This document shows, piece by piece, positions 7,748-18,054 of a DNA stretch of 64,000 nt. Position numbers and translations under genes: made by a program. Numbering within the stretch: the first letter of the stretch is position 1; each line of letters starts with the position of its first letter. This DNA is from Streptomyces sp. Tu6071 (GTDB taxonomy: Bacteria; Actinomycetota; Actinomycetes; Streptomycetales; Streptomycetaceae), in the NCBI RefSeq assembly GCF_000213055.1, contig NZ_CM001165.1, positions 3,197,945-3,261,944 on the forward strand, given 5' to 3'. Under the pieces are notes generated by a model. The model worked only from the letters and a program-made list of their open reading frames with translations. It was not told where the DNA came from and searched no databases.

Positions 7748-8076
7748 GGTTCCCCCTCGGAACACCCGGCAGGGACACCCGTCAGGGCGTACGAACACGC
7801 CTCGACGGAAAAAGCCGGGAATCGGCAAAAATGATCATGTGGCGGGCGGAACTGCGCCCGCGCTCCATCTCGTTCACACAAAAATGCGGTCACACATACC
7901 GCAGCCAGGGGCACCAAAAGGGACAAGCGACCGGCGTGCTCCTCGGCTCGTGCGGTACACATTGTCTCCATCGGCCGCATACCCGCGGCAACCGATTAAC
8001 CGGCACGAGACCCCGCTCCCAGGCGCTTCGTACGCGCTCCGAGGCGGCGCGGGTCGTGACGAGGGGAGCTGCATCA
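7748..8076. other. Divergent promoter region between rtcB and a lipoprotein gene
   Basis: A 329-bp spacer of lower GC content than the genes on either side (for example CAAAAATGATCATG and CACAAAAATGCGGTCACACA). It must hold promoters for both directions. No palindrome or known operator was recognised by eye. GAGGGGAG at 8061-8068 is the ribosome site of the lipoprotein gene. Confidence 0.4.
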
Positions 8077-8970
8077 ATGCGCGGGAAGGCGTGGGCGCCC
8101 GGCGTCGCGGTCCTGCTGGCGGTGGCACTCGCCGGGTGCACGGGCGGCGAGGACACCGGGGGCCCGGACGCCAAGCGCGGCGCGAGCGACACCACGACGG
8201 CGGCGGCCCCGCGCCCGGGGCGCTTCGACACCCTCCCGCAGCCCTGCAAGGCCGTCGACCGCGCGACGCTCGACTCGCTCCTCCCCGGGCTGCGCGCCCT
8301 CCCGGCGGACGAGCGCGAGGACGGCTACGCGGGCACGCTCGCCCCGACCTTCGACAACGAGCGCAAGGTCGGCTGCGCCTGGAAGGCCGAGGCCGCCGAG
8401 GACGGGGACCGCACCGACTCGCTCACGCTCGACCTGGAGCGGGTCGTCTCCTACGACGCGGCGAAGAGCGACGACGACCGGGCGCGCGAGATCTTCGAGA
8501 AGCACCGCACGGCGGCGCACATCCCGGACCCGTCCCCGAGCGGCGCGGCGTCCGCGTCCGGGTCCGGGTCCCCCAGCGGCTCCCCGAGCGGGTCCGCGTC
8601 GCCCGGTGACTCCACCGCGCCGTCCGGCAGCCCGTCGCCCACGAGCGGTAAAACCGGCAAGAGCGGACAATCCGCCAGCAGTAGCCCTTCGCCGTCCACT
8701 TCGGGCGATACCGGTGCGACTCCCGCCGAACTGCTCCCCCGTACCCTCTCGGGGCTCGGCAACGACGCCTTCCTGAACGACACCCTGGGCACCGCGTCGG
8801 CGGGCGGCTCGCCCCGCACCGTCACTGTGGTGTTCCGCACGTCGAACGTCGTCGTGAGCGTCGTCTACCAGCAGCAGCCCGGCGGCGCGGACGAGGTGCC
8901 CGACAGCAAGGAAATGCAGGACAAGGCGCGGAAACTGGCGGACCGGATCGCGGGCTCCTTCGAGGAGTGA
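8077..8970 (+). CDS. Secreted lipoprotein, DUF3558-like
   Basis: A 297-residue lipoprotein. The signal peptide has basic MRGKAW, a hydrophobic core and the lipobox LAGC (Cys about 21), so it should be anchored outside the membrane. The folded part shows PQPCKAVDRATLDSLLPGL and KVGCAWKAE, two cysteines that probably form a disulfide, as in DUF3558 proteins, with a C-terminal half NDAFLNDTLG..VTVVFRTSNVVVSVVY. Between them a long Ser/Pro/Gly-rich linker (about residues 150-220) is low complexity and probably extracellular. ATG 8077 follows GAGGGGAG. A paralogue with the same layout is immediately downstream. Role unknown. Confidence 0.85.
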   Translation: MRGKAWAPGVAVLLAVALAGCTGGEDTGGPDAKRGASDTTTAAAPRPGRFDTLPQPCKAVDRATLDSLLPGLRALPADEREDGYAGTLAPTFDNERKVGCAWKAEAAEDGDRTDSLTLDLERVVSYDAAKSDDDRAREIFEKHRTAAHIPDPSPSGAASASGSGSPSGSPSGSASPGDSTAPSGSPSPTSGKTGKSGQSASSSPSPSTSGDTGATPAELLPRTLSGLGNDAFLNDTLGTASAGGSPRTVTVVFRTSNVVVSVVYQQQPGGADEVPDSKEMQDKARKLADRIAGSFEE

Positions 8971-9110
8971 TCAAGCGCGGCGGCGGCCCCGTACCGGCGC
9001 CCGGGGCGGCGCACGGGACGTACGGGGGTCTTTGTCCGGCGTACGGTGACTCACCGGACCTGCCGGCCGGGCCCCCGTGTCCCCGGTCGCACGACCTGAG
9101 CGAAGGAACC

Positions 9111-10115
9111 ATGCACCGACCAGTACAGCGCCTCTCCCGCATACTCGCCTGCGCGGCCGTTCCCGTGATCCTCGTGGCGGCGGGCTGCTCCTCCGGCTCC
9201 GACGACGACGGCGCGGCGAAGGACGACGCCAAGCAGTCGGCCGCCGCCGGGAGCGGCAAGAGCGCCGGGACGAGCGGCAGCGCCTCCCCCGACACCACCG
9301 CCACGGCGACCGTACGGGCGAAGTACGCGAAGCTCCCCGAGCCCTGCGCGGCGCTCGACGCCAAGACCCTCAAGGCCCTCGTGCCCGCCGCGAAGGACAA
9401 GAAGGGCAGCCAGGGCAGCTCCGACGACCTCGACGCGCGCGGCACGTGCTCCTGGAACAGCCTCGACAGCAACGGCGTGCACGGTTCGCAGTACCGGTGG
9501 CTGAGCCTCGCCCTCGTCCGCTTCGACTCGGACGCGACGCTCGGCACGGGTGACGAGCGCGCCGCGTCCTACCTCGCCAAGCAGGTCACGGCGACGCGGG
9601 CGACGGCGGACGCGAAGGGCCTCAAGAGCGAGAAGGTCACGGGGCTCGGCGACGAGGCGACCGCCGTCACGTACGAGCTGAAGAAGAAGGAGGGGGACTT
9701 CAAGCAGCAGACGCTGCTCGTGCGCACGGCGAACGCGGTCCTCACCCTCGACTACAACGGCGCGGGCCTCGCGGGCGAGAAGGACCCCGACCGGGCGAAG
9801 CTCCTCAAGGACGCCGAGCGCGCGGCGCACGACGCGGTCGCGGCGATCGCCACGGCGAACGGCGGCGCGACGACGGGCTCGGGCTCGGACGACGCCTCGA
9901 AGGGCGCGAGCGACGCCCCGAAGAAGGGCGACGACGACAAGAAGCAGGACAAGTCCTCGGCCTCCCCCTCCCCGTCGGGCTCGGCGTCCGCGTCGAAGCC
10001 CTCCGAGAAGGACACCTCGGACAAGGACGGCGCGGACAAGGACTCCCCCGCGAAGGACTCCTCCGGCAAGGATTCCTCCGCCAAGGACACGTCCTCGGAG
10101 CAGACGGCCGGCTGA
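9111..10115 (+). CDS. Second secreted lipoprotein, DUF3558-like
   Basis: A 334-residue lipoprotein with signal peptide and lipobox VAAGC (Cys about 24). The core repeats the pattern of the neighbour upstream: KLPEPCAALDAKTLKALVPAA, RGTCSWNS, then GLGDEATAVTYELKKKEGDFKQQTLLVRTANAVLTLDY, ending in a helix AERAAHDAVAAIATA. The low-complexity Ser/Lys/Asp tail (about residues 250-334) is C-terminal here, not internal. The ATG is preceded by GAAGGA. The two lipoprotein genes look like an old tandem duplication and may act together at the cell surface. A strong hairpin 17 bp after the stop ends transcription. Confidence 0.85.
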   Translation: MHRPVQRLSRILACAAVPVILVAAGCSSGSDDDGAAKDDAKQSAAAGSGKSAGTSGSASPDTTATATVRAKYAKLPEPCAALDAKTLKALVPAAKDKKGSQGSSDDLDARGTCSWNSLDSNGVHGSQYRWLSLALVRFDSDATLGTGDERAASYLAKQVTATRATADAKGLKSEKVTGLGDEATAVTYELKKKEGDFKQQTLLVRTANAVLTLDYNGAGLAGEKDPDRAKLLKDAERAAHDAVAAIATANGGATTGSGSDDASKGASDAPKKGDDDKKQDKSSASPSPSGSASASKPSEKDTSDKDGADKDSPAKDSSGKDSSAKDTSSEQTAG

Positions 10116-10132
10116 CCCCGGCGAACGCGACA

Positions 10133-10176
10133 CGTCCCCTCGTACGTCCCTGGAACACAGGACGTACGAGGGGACG
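10133..10176 (+). terminator. Strong hairpin terminator after the lipoprotein pair
   Basis: A perfect 17-bp stem (CGTCCCCTCGTACGTCC pairing with 10160-10176) and a 10-base loop, starting 17 bp after the lipoprotein stop. It has no T-run, typical of Streptomyces terminators. Confidence 0.85.
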
Positions 10177-10466
10177 CGCCGTACCCGGCCCCGGCCGACG
10201 CCCCCTCCCCCCCTCGCGACGACCGCACCGCGCTGACGCCGCCCGCCGCTACCGCCCCGTCGCGCACCGCCCGGCTCCCTCGTCACCCCCTCCCCGCACC
10301 CCCCGCCGTAACGATCAGGACACGCCCCACCCCCGCTCCGGCATGGGCGAACCCGCGCACGAGGGCGCATCCCGGCCCGCCCGGTGGCCTCACCCGCCGA
10401 ACGCGTGTGCCAACCTGTGGGGGCGCACGTCGGAAGGCGCCTGGCAGCGAGAGGGAGGGATCGCGG
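10177..10466. other. Leader region of the DUF2637 gene
   Basis: A 290-bp gene-free stretch, very GC- and C-rich. The ribosome site GAGGGAGGGA (10451-10460) sits at its right end. No operator was recognised. Confidence 0.35.
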
Positions 10467-12086
10467 GTGGCCGCGACGCAGTTGACACGGACTCACCGCA
10501 TCCTCGTGGGTGTGGTCGTCGCGGGCGCGGTGATCATCGCGGGGATCGGTTTCGCCGGTTCGTACGCGGCCGTGCGCGAACTCGCCCTGGAGAAGGGCTT
10601 CGGGAACTTCAGCTACGTCCTGCCAATCGGCATCGACGCGGGCATCTGCGTCCTGCTCGCGCTCGACCTGCTCCTGACGTGGATACGCATCCCGTTCCCG
10701 TTGCTCCGTCAGACGGCCTGGCTGCTCACGGCCGCGACGATCGCCTTCAACGGCGCCGCCGCCTGGCCCGACCCGCTCGGCGTCGGCATGCACGCCGTCA
10801 TCCCCGTCCTCTTCGTCGTCTCCGTCGAGGCCGCGCGGCACGCGATCGGGCGGATCGCCGACATCACGGCGGACCGGCACATGGAGGGCGTGCGGATCAC
10901 CCGCTGGCTCCTGTCGCCCGTGCCGACCTTCCTTCTGTGGCGGCGCATGAAGCTGTGGGAGCTGCGCAGCTACGAGGAGGTCATCAAGCTGGAGCAGGAG
11001 CGGCTCGTCTACCGGGCCCGCCTGCGCTCCCGCTTCGGGCGCGCCTGGCGCCGCAAGGCGCCCGTCGAGTCGCTCATGCCGCTGCGCCTGGCGCGGTACG
11101 GCGTCCCGCTCGCCGAGACCGCCCCCGACGGGCTCGCCGCCGCGGGCATCGACCCGAGCAGGCCGGTCGTGGCACGGGTGGAACCGGCGGCCGTCGCGGA
11201 GGCGGGGCCCAGGGCCCAGCTCACAACCCAGGCCCCGGAGCCCCGGCCCGAACCGCGGCGGCAGCAGCCCCCGCAGCCCCAGGCCCAGCCCCGGCAGGCC
11301 GCGCCGGTCCACGAGCAGCCCGCCGCGCAGGACCCGACGAGCCCGTGGTTCAAGGGCCACCCGCAGGCCGTGACGTACCAGGGCGGCTACGACCCGTCCT
11401 TCGCCCCCGAGCCGCACGCGCCCGAGCCCTACGCGCCGCCCGAGGACCCCGAGTACCCGGAGCCCCCGGCCGACGAGGAGGACCCCCGTTTCGCCCCGCG
11501 CTTCCACGCCCCGTACCAGCCGCAGCACTGGTACGAGGAGCAGCAGGGCCAGGCACCCGCACAGGACCAGGACCTGGCGCACGACCAGGAACCGGCTTCG
11601 GCACCCGTGCCCGCACCGGAGCAGTGGCAGGAGCAGGAGGCGCAGGGGCCCGAGCCCATCCAGGTCCCGGCCGGCCCCCACCGCACCCGGCCCCTCGCCG
11701 AGCGCTCCGAGCCCGATCCCGGTCCGCGTATCCCCGGCCGGCGCGCCGAGGCGGACGCCGAGGACGGGGCCGTGGCGGACGCCGAGGACGGGGCCGTGGC
11801 GGACGCCGAGGACGGGGCCGTGGCGGACGCCGCCACCGAGGAGCCGGGCGGTGAGTGGCTGCCCGACGACATGCCGCGCGAGGAAGCGCTCTACGACGTC
11901 TTCCGGCAGTACGTGCGCGAGATGGGCGGCTTCCCGAACTCCCGCCAGTTCGGCCGGTTCCTGCTGGAGAACTTCAACGTGCGCGGCCCCGGCGGCGGCA
12001 CGCTTCCGCAGTCCGAACTGACCGCGTGGCTCGACGAGTTCCAGCCCCGCTACACCGGTGATCTGGACGTGGACGCGCCCGCCTGA
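10467..12086 (+). CDS. DUF2637 membrane protein with disordered tail (SpdB-like)
   Basis: A 539-residue protein. Residues 10-115 hold four transmembrane helices: ILVGVVVAGAVIIAGIGFAGSYAAV, a YVLPIGIDAGICVLLALDLLLTW segment, LLRQTAWLLTAATIAFNGAAAW and AVIPVLFVVSVEAARHAIGR. This is the DUF2637 pattern, also found in plasmid-spread proteins of Streptomyces. A basic helical region follows (WRRMKLWELRSYEEVIKLEQERLVYRARLR), then about 250 residues rich in Pro, Gln, Glu and Ala, with a 3-fold perfect repeat of EADAEDGAVAD type. The C-terminus (ALYDVFRQYVREMGGFPNSRQFGRFLLENF) looks like a small winged-helix or DNA-binding domain. GTG 10467 follows GAGGGAGGGA. Role in chromosomal copies is unknown. 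Confidence 0.85.
   Translation: MAATQLTRTHRILVGVVVAGAVIIAGIGFAGSYAAVRELALEKGFGNFSYVLPIGIDAGICVLLALDLLLTWIRIPFPLLRQTAWLLTAATIAFNGAAAWPDPLGVGMHAVIPVLFVVSVEAARHAIGRIADITADRHMEGVRITRWLLSPVPTFLLWRRMKLWELRSYEEVIKLEQERLVYRARLRSRFGRAWRRKAPVESLMPLRLARYGVPLAETAPDGLAAAGIDPSRPVVARVEPAAVAEAGPRAQLTTQAPEPRPEPRRQQPPQPQAQPRQAAPVHEQPAAQDPTSPWFKGHPQAVTYQGGYDPSFAPEPHAPEPYAPPEDPEYPEPPADEEDPRFAPRFHAPYQPQHWYEEQQGQAPAQDQDLAHDQEPASAPVPAPEQWQEQEAQGPEPIQVPAGPHRTRPLAERSEPDPGPRIPGRRAEADAEDGAVADAEDGAVADAEDGAVADAATEEPGGEWLPDDMPREEALYDVFRQYVREMGGFPNSRQFGRFLLENFNVRGPGGGTLPQSELTAWLDEFQPRYTGDLDVDAPA
11751..11831 (+). repeat. In-frame 24-bp tandem repeat in the DUF2637 gene
   Basis: Three identical copies of a 24-bp unit beginning GCGGACGCCGAGGACGGGGC (11751, 11775, 11799) plus a 9-bp partial copy. 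Each codes for ADAEDGAV. Identity at every base points to recent slippage or unequal exchange; copy number may vary between strains. Confidence 0.95.
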
Positions 12087-12104
12087 GCCACCCCGTACAG
12101 CCGA

Positions 12105-12138
12105 AAGGGCCGGACCCCCGCGAGGAGGTCCGGCCCTT
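12105..12138. terminator. Bidirectional terminator between DUF2637 and lysS
   Basis: A 12-bp perfect stem (AAGGGCCGGACC / GGTCCGGCCCTT) with a 10-base loop in the 68-bp gap between two convergent genes, 18 bp after one stop and 16 bp after the other. It can serve both strands. Confidence 0.85.
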
Positions 12139-12154
12139 CACGTACGCGCCGGGC

Positions 12155-13879
12155 TCACCGCCCCAGCAGGAACCGCACCCGCTCCGCACCCACCGCGAGC
12201 AGCAGCGTGGGCAGACGCGGGCCCGTGTCGCGGCCGACGAGGAGGCGGTACAGGAGCGCGAAGAACGTGCGCTGCGCGGTCTTCAGCTCCGGCGTCGGCT
12301 TCGCCTCCGGGTCGAGCCCGGCCATGACCTTCGGCACGCCGTAGACGAGCGTCGTCAGACCGTCGAGCGACCAGTGCGTGCCCAGGCCCTCGGCGAGGAG
12401 GCGCAGCGACTCGCGGTCCGTCTCGCCGAGCGAGCCGAGCAGCTCCGTGTCCGGCTCGGTCCGCACCACCGTGCGCTGGTCGGCCGGGACGTACGTGGAG
12501 ATCCACGCCTCGGCGCGGTCGAGCCGGGGCCGCACCGCGTCGAGCGAGTCGAGCGGGTGGTTCGGGTCCAGCTCGCTCAGGATGCGCAGCGTCTGGTCCT
12601 CCGCGCCCGCCGTGATGTCCGCGACGGAGGCGAGGGTGCGGTACGGGAGCGGGTGCGGCGTCGCGGGCAGCGGACCCGCCGCCGTGCCGACCGCGCGCGT
12701 GTACGCGGCGGTGTCGGCCGGGAGCGCGGAGCCGTCCGCGACCTTCGCGCCGAGCTTGTCCCACTCGTCGTACAGGCGCTGGATCTCCTGGTCGAAGGCG
12801 ATCTTGAACGACTGGTTCGGGCGGCGACGCGCGTACAGCCAGCGCAGCAGCGGCGCCTCCATGATGCGCAGCGCGTCGGCCGGGGTCGGGACCCCGCCCT
12901 TCGAGCTGGACATCTTCGCCATGCCGCTGATCCCGACGAACGCGTACATCGGCCCGATGGGCTGCGTACCGCCGAAGATCTCGCGGACGATCTGCCCGCC
13001 GACGACGTACGAGGAACCGGGCGAGGAGTGGTCCACGCCGGACGGCTCGAAGATCACGCCCTCGAAGGCCCAGCGCATCGGCCAGTCGACCTTCCACACG
13101 AGCTTGCCGCGGTTGAACTCGGAGAGCTTCACCGTCTCCGAGAAGCCGCAGTCGGCGCACGTGTAGGTCAGCTCGGTCGTGTCGTCGTCGTACGCCGTGA
13201 CGGCCGTGAGGTCCTTCGCGCAGTTCCCGCAGTACGGCTTGTACGGGTAGTAGCCGCCCGCGCCGCCGCTGCCGTCGTCCTCGCTCGCCGCGCCCGAGCC
13301 CTCGGCGGCCTCGACCTCGGCCTCGTCGAGCGGCTTCTGGCTCTGCTTGCCGGGCTTCTTCTTCGTCCGGTACTGGTCGAGGATCGCGTCGATCCGGCCG
13401 CGCTCGCGCATCGCGTGCAGGATCTGCTCGCGGTACACGCCCGCCGTGTACTGGGCGGTCTGGCTGATGCCGTCGAAAGCGACCCCGAGGTTCGCGAGCG
13501 CGCCGGTCATCGCGGCCTTGAAGTGCTCCGCCCAGTTCGGGTACGCGGAGCCCTTCGGGGCCGGGACGGAGGTGAGCGGCTTGCCGATGTGCGCGGCCCA
13601 GGACTCGTCGACGCCCTCGACGCCGTTCGGGACCTTGCGGTAGCGGTCGTAGTCGTCCCACGAGATGAGGTGGCGCACCTCGTACCCGCGCCTGCGGATC
13701 TCGTCGGCGACGAGATGCGGGGTCATGACCTCGCGCAGGTTGCCGAGGTGGATGGGGCCCGAGGGCGAGAGCCCGGAGGCGACGACGACCGGTTTGCCCG
13801 GGGCACGACGCTCGGACTCGGCGATGACCTCGTCGGCGTAACGGGAGACCCAGTCTGCGGTCTCTGTGCTCTGAGCCAC
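12155..13879 (-). CDS. lysS: Lysyl-tRNA synthetase, class I
   Basis: A 574-residue enzyme that charges tRNA-Lys, of the class I type (LysRS1) found in archaea and some bacteria including streptomycetes. The HIGH-type motif is PSGPIHLGN (residues 39-47) and the KMSKS-type motif is KMSSSKG in [18 protein letters not shown] zinc-binding knuckle sits between them (YCGNCAK, then CADCGF). An acidic, Gly-rich insertion just before it ([20 protein letters not shown]) looks like a flexible loop. The start GTG 13879 gives [10 protein letters not shown] and lies 10 bp after AAGAAGGA; an earlier in-frame GTG sits too close to that site. The gene is divergent from argS, so two aminoacyl-tRNA synthetases share one promoter region. 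Confidence 0.95.
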   Translation of the reverse strand: MAQSTETADWVSRYADEVIAESERRAPGKPVVVASGLSPSGPIHLGNLREVMTPHLVADEIRRRGYEVRHLISWDDYDRYRKVPNGVEGVDESWAAHIGKPLTSVPAPKGSAYPNWAEHFKAAMTGALANLGVAFDGISQTAQYTAGVYREQILHAMRERGRIDAILDQYRTKKKPGKQSQKPLDEAEVEAAEGSGAASEDDGSGGAGGYYPYKPYCGNCAKDLTAVTAYDDDTTELTYTCADCGFSETVKLSEFNRGKLVWKVDWPMRWAFEGVIFEPSGVDHSSPGSSYVVGGQIVREIFGGTQPIGPMYAFVGISGMAKMSSSKGGVPTPADALRIMEAPLLRWLYARRRPNQSFKIAFDQEIQRLYDEWDKLGAKVADGSALPADTAAYTRAVGTAAGPLPATPHPLPYRTLASVADITAGAEDQTLRILSELDPNHPLDSLDAVRPRLDRAEAWISTYVPADQRTVVRTEPDTELLGSLGETDRESLRLLAEGLGTHWSLDGLTTLVYGVPKVMAGLDPEAKPTPELKTAQRTFFALLYRLLVGRDTGPRLPTLLLAVGAERVRFLLGR

Positions 13880-14058
13880 GATCGGCACGTCCTTCTTCCG
13901 GGGAGAACGGGGATGGTCGTCGCCCATTGTCCCAGGAGCGGGGGCGTGGGGGGAAACGGGATACGGGCCCGCGCGGGATAACCGTTCGAGAGGCGTACCG
14001 GCCTGGTGGGATACTGGCGGGAGTATCTGCACCCCCGAGGAGAACGGCTCCCCTTCTT

Positions 14059-15852
14059 ATGGCTTCGGTCACGTCCCTCACCGCTTCCGTCGAACAGCAG
14101 CTCAAGGACGCTCTCGCCGCCGCACTGCCGGCCGCCGGGGACGCCGACCCGCTGCTGCGCCGAAGCGACCGGGCCGACTTCCAGGCCAACGGGGTGCTCG
14201 CGCTCGCGAAGAAGGCGAAGGCCAACCCGCGGGAGCTGGCGACGCGGGTCGTGGCGGCGCTCCCGGACAGCACGGTGATCAAGGACGTCGAGGTCTCGGG
14301 CCCCGGCTTCCTCAACATCACCGTCTCCGACGAGGCGCTCGTACGGAACCTCGCGGCGCGTGCCGCCGCCGGTGAGCGGCTCGGCGTCCCGTACGCGGAG
14401 CACCCGGGCCGGACCGTGATCGACTACGCGCAGCCGAACGTGGCCAAGGAGATGCACGTCGGGCACCTGCGCTCGGCGGTCATCGGCGACGCCGTCATGC
14501 GGATGCTGGAGTTCACGGGCGAGACCGTGATCCGGCGGCACCACATCGGCGACTGGGGCACCCAGTTCGGCATGCTCATCCAGTACCTCATGGAGCACCC
14601 GGCGGAGCTGGACCGCTCCTCGGACTCCTCCGAGGTCTCGCAGGCCGCCGGTGAAGCCGCCATGTCGAACCTGAACCGGGTCTACAAGGCGTCCAAGGCG
14701 CTCTTCGACGAGGACGAAGGCTTCAAGGACCGGGCCAGGCGGCGGGTCGTGGACCTCCAGGCCGGCGACGAGGAGACCCTCGCCTTCTGGCACCGGTTCG
14801 TGGACGAGTCGAAGGTCTACTTCAACGCGCTCTTCGGCAAGCTCGACATGGACATCCGGGACGCGGACATCGTCGGCGAGTCCGGGTACAACGACATGCT
14901 CGCCGAGACCTGCGACCTCCTGGAGCAGTCCGGTGTCGCGGTGCGCTCCGAGGGCGCGCTGTGCGTCTTCTTCGACGACGTGAAGGGCCCGGACGGCAAG
15001 CCGGTCCCGCTCATCGTGCGGAAGTCCAACGGCGGCTTCGGGTACGCGGCGACCGACCTCTCCGCGATCCGCAACAGGGTCTTCGACCTCAAGGCGGACA
15101 CGCTCCTGTACGTCGTGGACGCGCGGCAGGCGCTGCACTTCAAGATGGTCTTCGAGACCGCGAAGCGCGCGGGCTGGCTGAGCGAGGACGTACGGGCCGT
15201 GCAGCTCGCCTTCGGCACCGTGCTCGGCGCCGACGGCAAGCCGTTCAAGACGCGGGCGGGCGAATCGGTCCGGCTCGTGGACCTCCTCGACGAGGCGGTC
15301 ACGCGGGCGACCGCCGTCGTGCGCGAGAAGGACGCCAAGGGGCGGCTGAGCGAGGACGAGATCGCGGAGCGGGGCGCGCAGGTCGGCATCGGCGCGGTCA
15401 AGTACGCGGACCTGTCGACGTCGGCGAGCAGGGACTACAAGTTCGACCTCGACCAGATGGTCTCGCTCAACGGCGACACCAGCGTGTACATCCAGTACGC
15501 GTACGCCCGTATCCAGTCGATCCTGCGGCGCGCGACGGACTCGGGCGCCCCGGCCCCGGCCGCGCACCCCGAACTCCCGCTCGCCCCGGCGGAACGCGCC
15601 CTCGGCCTGCACCTCGACGCCTTCGGGGACCAGGTCCTGGAGGCGACCCACGAGTACGCGCCGCACAAGCTCGCCGCGTACCTGTACCAGACGGCCTCGC
15701 TGTACACGACCTTCTACGACCAGTGCCACGTCCTGTCGGACGACAACGCGCCGGAGGTCGTCGCGAACCGGCTCTTCCTGTGCGAACTGACGGGGAAGAC
15801 GCTGGCGGCGGGGCTCGGGCTCCTGGGGATCAGGGCGCCGAAGAGCCTGTGA
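14059..15852 (+). CDS. argS: Arginyl-tRNA synthetase
   Basis: A 597-residue class I enzyme. It has the Add-1 tRNA-binding N-terminal domain (residues 1-115), then [23 protein letters not shown] with the HIGH-type motif HVGH at 133-136. The KMSK loop is degenerate, [18 protein letters not shown], as is usual for many ArgRS. The C-terminal DALR anticodon-binding domain begins at [17 protein letters not shown]. The start ATG 14059 matches the MASV start of related proteins, though the nearest GAGGAGA lies about 17 bp upstream, a long spacing. The stop TGA overlaps the GTG of the next gene. Confidence 0.95.
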   Translation: MASVTSLTASVEQQLKDALAAALPAAGDADPLLRRSDRADFQANGVLALAKKAKANPRELATRVVAALPDSTVIKDVEVSGPGFLNITVSDEALVRNLAARAAAGERLGVPYAEHPGRTVIDYAQPNVAKEMHVGHLRSAVIGDAVMRMLEFTGETVIRRHHIGDWGTQFGMLIQYLMEHPAELDRSSDSSEVSQAAGEAAMSNLNRVYKASKALFDEDEGFKDRARRRVVDLQAGDEETLAFWHRFVDESKVYFNALFGKLDMDIRDADIVGESGYNDMLAETCDLLEQSGVAVRSEGALCVFFDDVKGPDGKPVPLIVRKSNGGFGYAATDLSAIRNRVFDLKADTLLYVVDARQALHFKMVFETAKRAGWLSEDVRAVQLAFGTVLGADGKPFKTRAGESVRLVDLLDEAVTRATAVVREKDAKGRLSEDEIAERGAQVGIGAVKYADLSTSASRDYKFDLDQMVSLNGDTSVYIQYAYARIQSILRRATDSGAPAPAAHPELPLAPAERALGLHLDAFGDQVLEATHEYAPHKLAAYLYQTASLYTTFYDQCHVLSDDNAPEVVANRLFLCELTGKTLAAGLGLLGIRAPKSL

Positions 15853-16709
15853 CGCGTGCGGGGGGCGGGGAACCCGCGGCGGAGCCGGGCGAGCTGCCCG
15901 GCGGGCTGCCGGGAAAGCTGTCGGGCGAGCCCCTTCCCGGCGGGATGGCCAACAGCGGCGCCGTCCACCGTGACGGCGCCGCGGTCGACCGCCCCGCCCC
16001 GCCCGCCGCCCCGGCCCTGCACGCCCAGCTCCGCGCCCTGCGCGCGGCCGGTTTCGGGGGCGCGCCCCTCCCCCTCGCCGCGCCGGTGAACGGCCGCGAA
16101 CGGCTCACGTACCTCCCCGGTGACGTCCCGCTGCCGCCCTTCCCCGCCTGGGCGATGACGGACGAGGCACTGCGCTCGGTGGGCGTCCTGCTGCGCGGCC
16201 TGCACGACGCGTCCGCCGGGCTTCCGCGCCCCGCGGACGCCCCCTGGTCACGGGAGTTGAGCGATCCGCGCGGCGGACCGGTGCTGTGCCACAACGACGT
16301 GTGCCCCGAGAACGTCGTCTTCCGCGCGGGCCGCGCGCACGCCCTCATCGACTTCGACCTCGCCGCCCCGGGCCGTCGCGTGTGGGACGTCGCGATGACG
16401 GCCCGCTACTGGGCGCCGCTGACGGGTGAGACCTCGCGGCAGCACCCGGCGGGGCTCGATCCCCTCGCCCGCGTCAGGATCTTGGCGGACGCGTACGGCC
16501 TGCAACCCGCCGCCCGCGCCGAGTTCGCCCACGTCTCGCGCGAAGTGGGCGCGTCCTGCCGGGCGTTCGTCGCCGCGCGGGTGGCGCGCGGCGACGAGAC
16601 GTACGTACAGGGCCTGGCGGACGGCGGCGGGTGGGCCCGCTTCGACCGCGTGGAGCAGTGGCTGCGGGACGCGGCCCACGACATCACCCGCGCCCTGACC
16701 GCGCGTTGA
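15849..16709 (+). CDS. Aminoglycoside phosphotransferase-like kinase
   Basis: A protein of 286 residues if it begins at GTG 15849, where GTGA overlaps the argS stop. A start at ATG 15945 ([11 protein letters not shown], 254 residues) is a good alternative, because the first 32 residues are Gly/Pro-rich and the conserved part begins at VHRDG. The APH fold shows the catalytic loop [16 protein letters not shown] (HND.CPEN) and the metal-binding [18 protein letters not shown] (IDFD.A.PG...WD). The N-terminal lobe is short and lacks a clear nucleotide loop. Members of this family phosphorylate small molecules such as antibiotics or choline; the substrate is unknown. It follows argS in a likely operon. 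Confidence 0.85.
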   Translation: MTRAGGGEPAAEPGELPGGLPGKLSGEPLPGGMANSGAVHRDGAAVDRPAPPAAPALHAQLRALRAAGFGGAPLPLAAPVNGRERLTYLPGDVPLPPFPAWAMTDEALRSVGVLLRGLHDASAGLPRPADAPWSRELSDPRGGPVLCHNDVCPENVVFRAGRAHALIDFDLAAPGRRVWDVAMTARYWAPLTGETSRQHPAGLDPLARVRILADAYGLQPAARAEFAHVSREVGASCRAFVAARVARGDETYVQGLADGGGWARFDRVEQWLRDAAHDITRALTAR

Positions 16710-16712
16710 GGG

Positions 16713-17936
16713 TCATCCCCGCAGCGCGGCGCCGAGCCTCCCCAGCCCCTCCCGGATCGTGGCCTCGTCCTGCGTGACGAAGCACAGCCGCAGCGTGCGC
16801 GGGTCGGGGTCGGCCGCATAGAACGGCGCCCCCGGCACGTACGCCACGTCGTACGTGATCACCTCGCGCAGCAGCTCCGCCGCGTCGGCCCCCTCCGGGA
16901 GCCGCGCCCACACGAACATCCCGCCCTCGGGGCGCGCGAACTCCGCCCCGTCCGGGAGGGCTTCGGGGAGCGCGGCGAGCATCGCGTCCCTGCGCCGCCC
17001 GTACGCGGCGGCGACCTTCGCCACGTGCGCGTCGAGGTCGCGGTCGGCCAAGTACCGTGCGGCGGCGAGCTGGTTGAGGGTCGGCGTGTGCAGGTCCGTG
17101 GACTGCTTGACGACCGCGCAGGCGCGCCGCAGCGCCTCGGGCGCGCGCAGCCAGCCGAGCCGCAGGCCGGGCGCCATGACCTTCGAGAAGCTGCCGAGCA
17201 GCACCGTGCGGTCCTCGGCGCCCGGGTACGTCGCGAGCCAGGGCACGCGCGCGCCCTCGTACCGCAGCTCCCCGTAGGGGTCGTCCTCCAGGAGCCAGAA
17301 GCCGCGTTGCGCGGCGACGGCGGCGACGGCCGCGCGGCGGGCGGCGGTCGTCGTGCGCCCGGTGGGGTTCTGGAAGGCCGGCACGGAGTAGAAGAACTTC
17401 GGCCGCTCGCGCGCGGCGAGCGCGTCGAGCGCGTCCGGGTCGACACCGTCCTCGTCGCACGGCACCGGCACGACGCGCGCCCCCGCGAAGGCGAAGACCT
17501 GGAGCGCGGCGAGATAGCACGGGCTCTCGACGAGCACCGTGTCCCCGGCCTCGACGAGCGCGCTCGTCACGAGGTGCAGGCCCTGCTGCGAACCGGTCGT
17601 GACGAGCAAGTCGTCCGCCTCCGTGGGCAGTCCGCGCGCGGAGGTACGGGCGGCGAGCGCGGCCCGCAGCGAGGGCTCGCCCTCGGTCGTGGCGTACTGG
17701 AGCGCCTTGCCGCCGCTCCCGCTCCCGCCCAGCACGGCGGCGAAGGCGGCGGCGACCCCCGCCACGTCGAAGAACTCGGGCGCGGGCAGCCCGCCCGCGA
17801 AGTTGATGACCTCGGGCCGCGCGGTGACGGCGAGAATGTCGCGCACGGGCGAGGACTTGACGGCGGCGGCACGGGCGGCGAGCGGCGGAAGACCGCGCGG
17901 GGCGACGCCTTGCGCGGATATGGGTGCGGGTGTCAT
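16713..17936 (-). CDS. PLP-dependent aminotransferase (class I/II, 2-aminoadipate type)
   Basis: A 407-residue fold-type I aminotransferase. It shows NFAGGLPAPEFFD near the start, LQYATTEGEPSLR, the cofactor ring-stacking region TTGSQQGLHLVTSALVEAGDTVLVESP, FFYSVPAFQNPTGR, and the PLP lysine in LLGSFSKVMAPGLRLGW. The pattern fits the LysN/2-aminoadipate aminotransferase group, close to the aminotransferase half of MocR regulators but without a GntR domain. The ATG at 17936 is used. It converges on the phosphotransferase gene with only 3 bp between stops. The true amino donor and acceptor cannot be read from sequence. Confidence 0.9.
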   Translation of the reverse strand: MTPAPISAQGVAPRGLPPLAARAAAVKSSPVRDILAVTARPEVINFAGGLPAPEFFDVAGVAAAFAAVLGGSGSGGKALQYATTEGEPSLRAALAARTSARGLPTEADDLLVTTGSQQGLHLVTSALVEAGDTVLVESPCYLAALQVFAFAGARVVPVPCDEDGVDPDALDALAARERPKFFYSVPAFQNPTGRTTTAARRAAVAAVAAQRGFWLLEDDPYGELRYEGARVPWLATYPGAEDRTVLLGSFSKVMAPGLRLGWLRAPEALRRACAVVKQSTDLHTPTLNQLAAARYLADRDLDAHVAKVAAAYGRRRDAMLAALPEALPDGAEFARPEGGMFVWARLPEGADAAELLREVITYDVAYVPGAPFYAADPDPRTLRLCFVTQDEATIREGLGRLGAALRG

Positions 17937-18054
17937 GGCTGCGCAGCTTAGGGCGTGCGCGCGGCAGGGGACACGGCGTCCCGCAGGACGGTCGGCGCCA
18001 CCACGGACAACGCCGAAGGCGACCACGCCCACGATCGGGTGATCACCGCAACGG

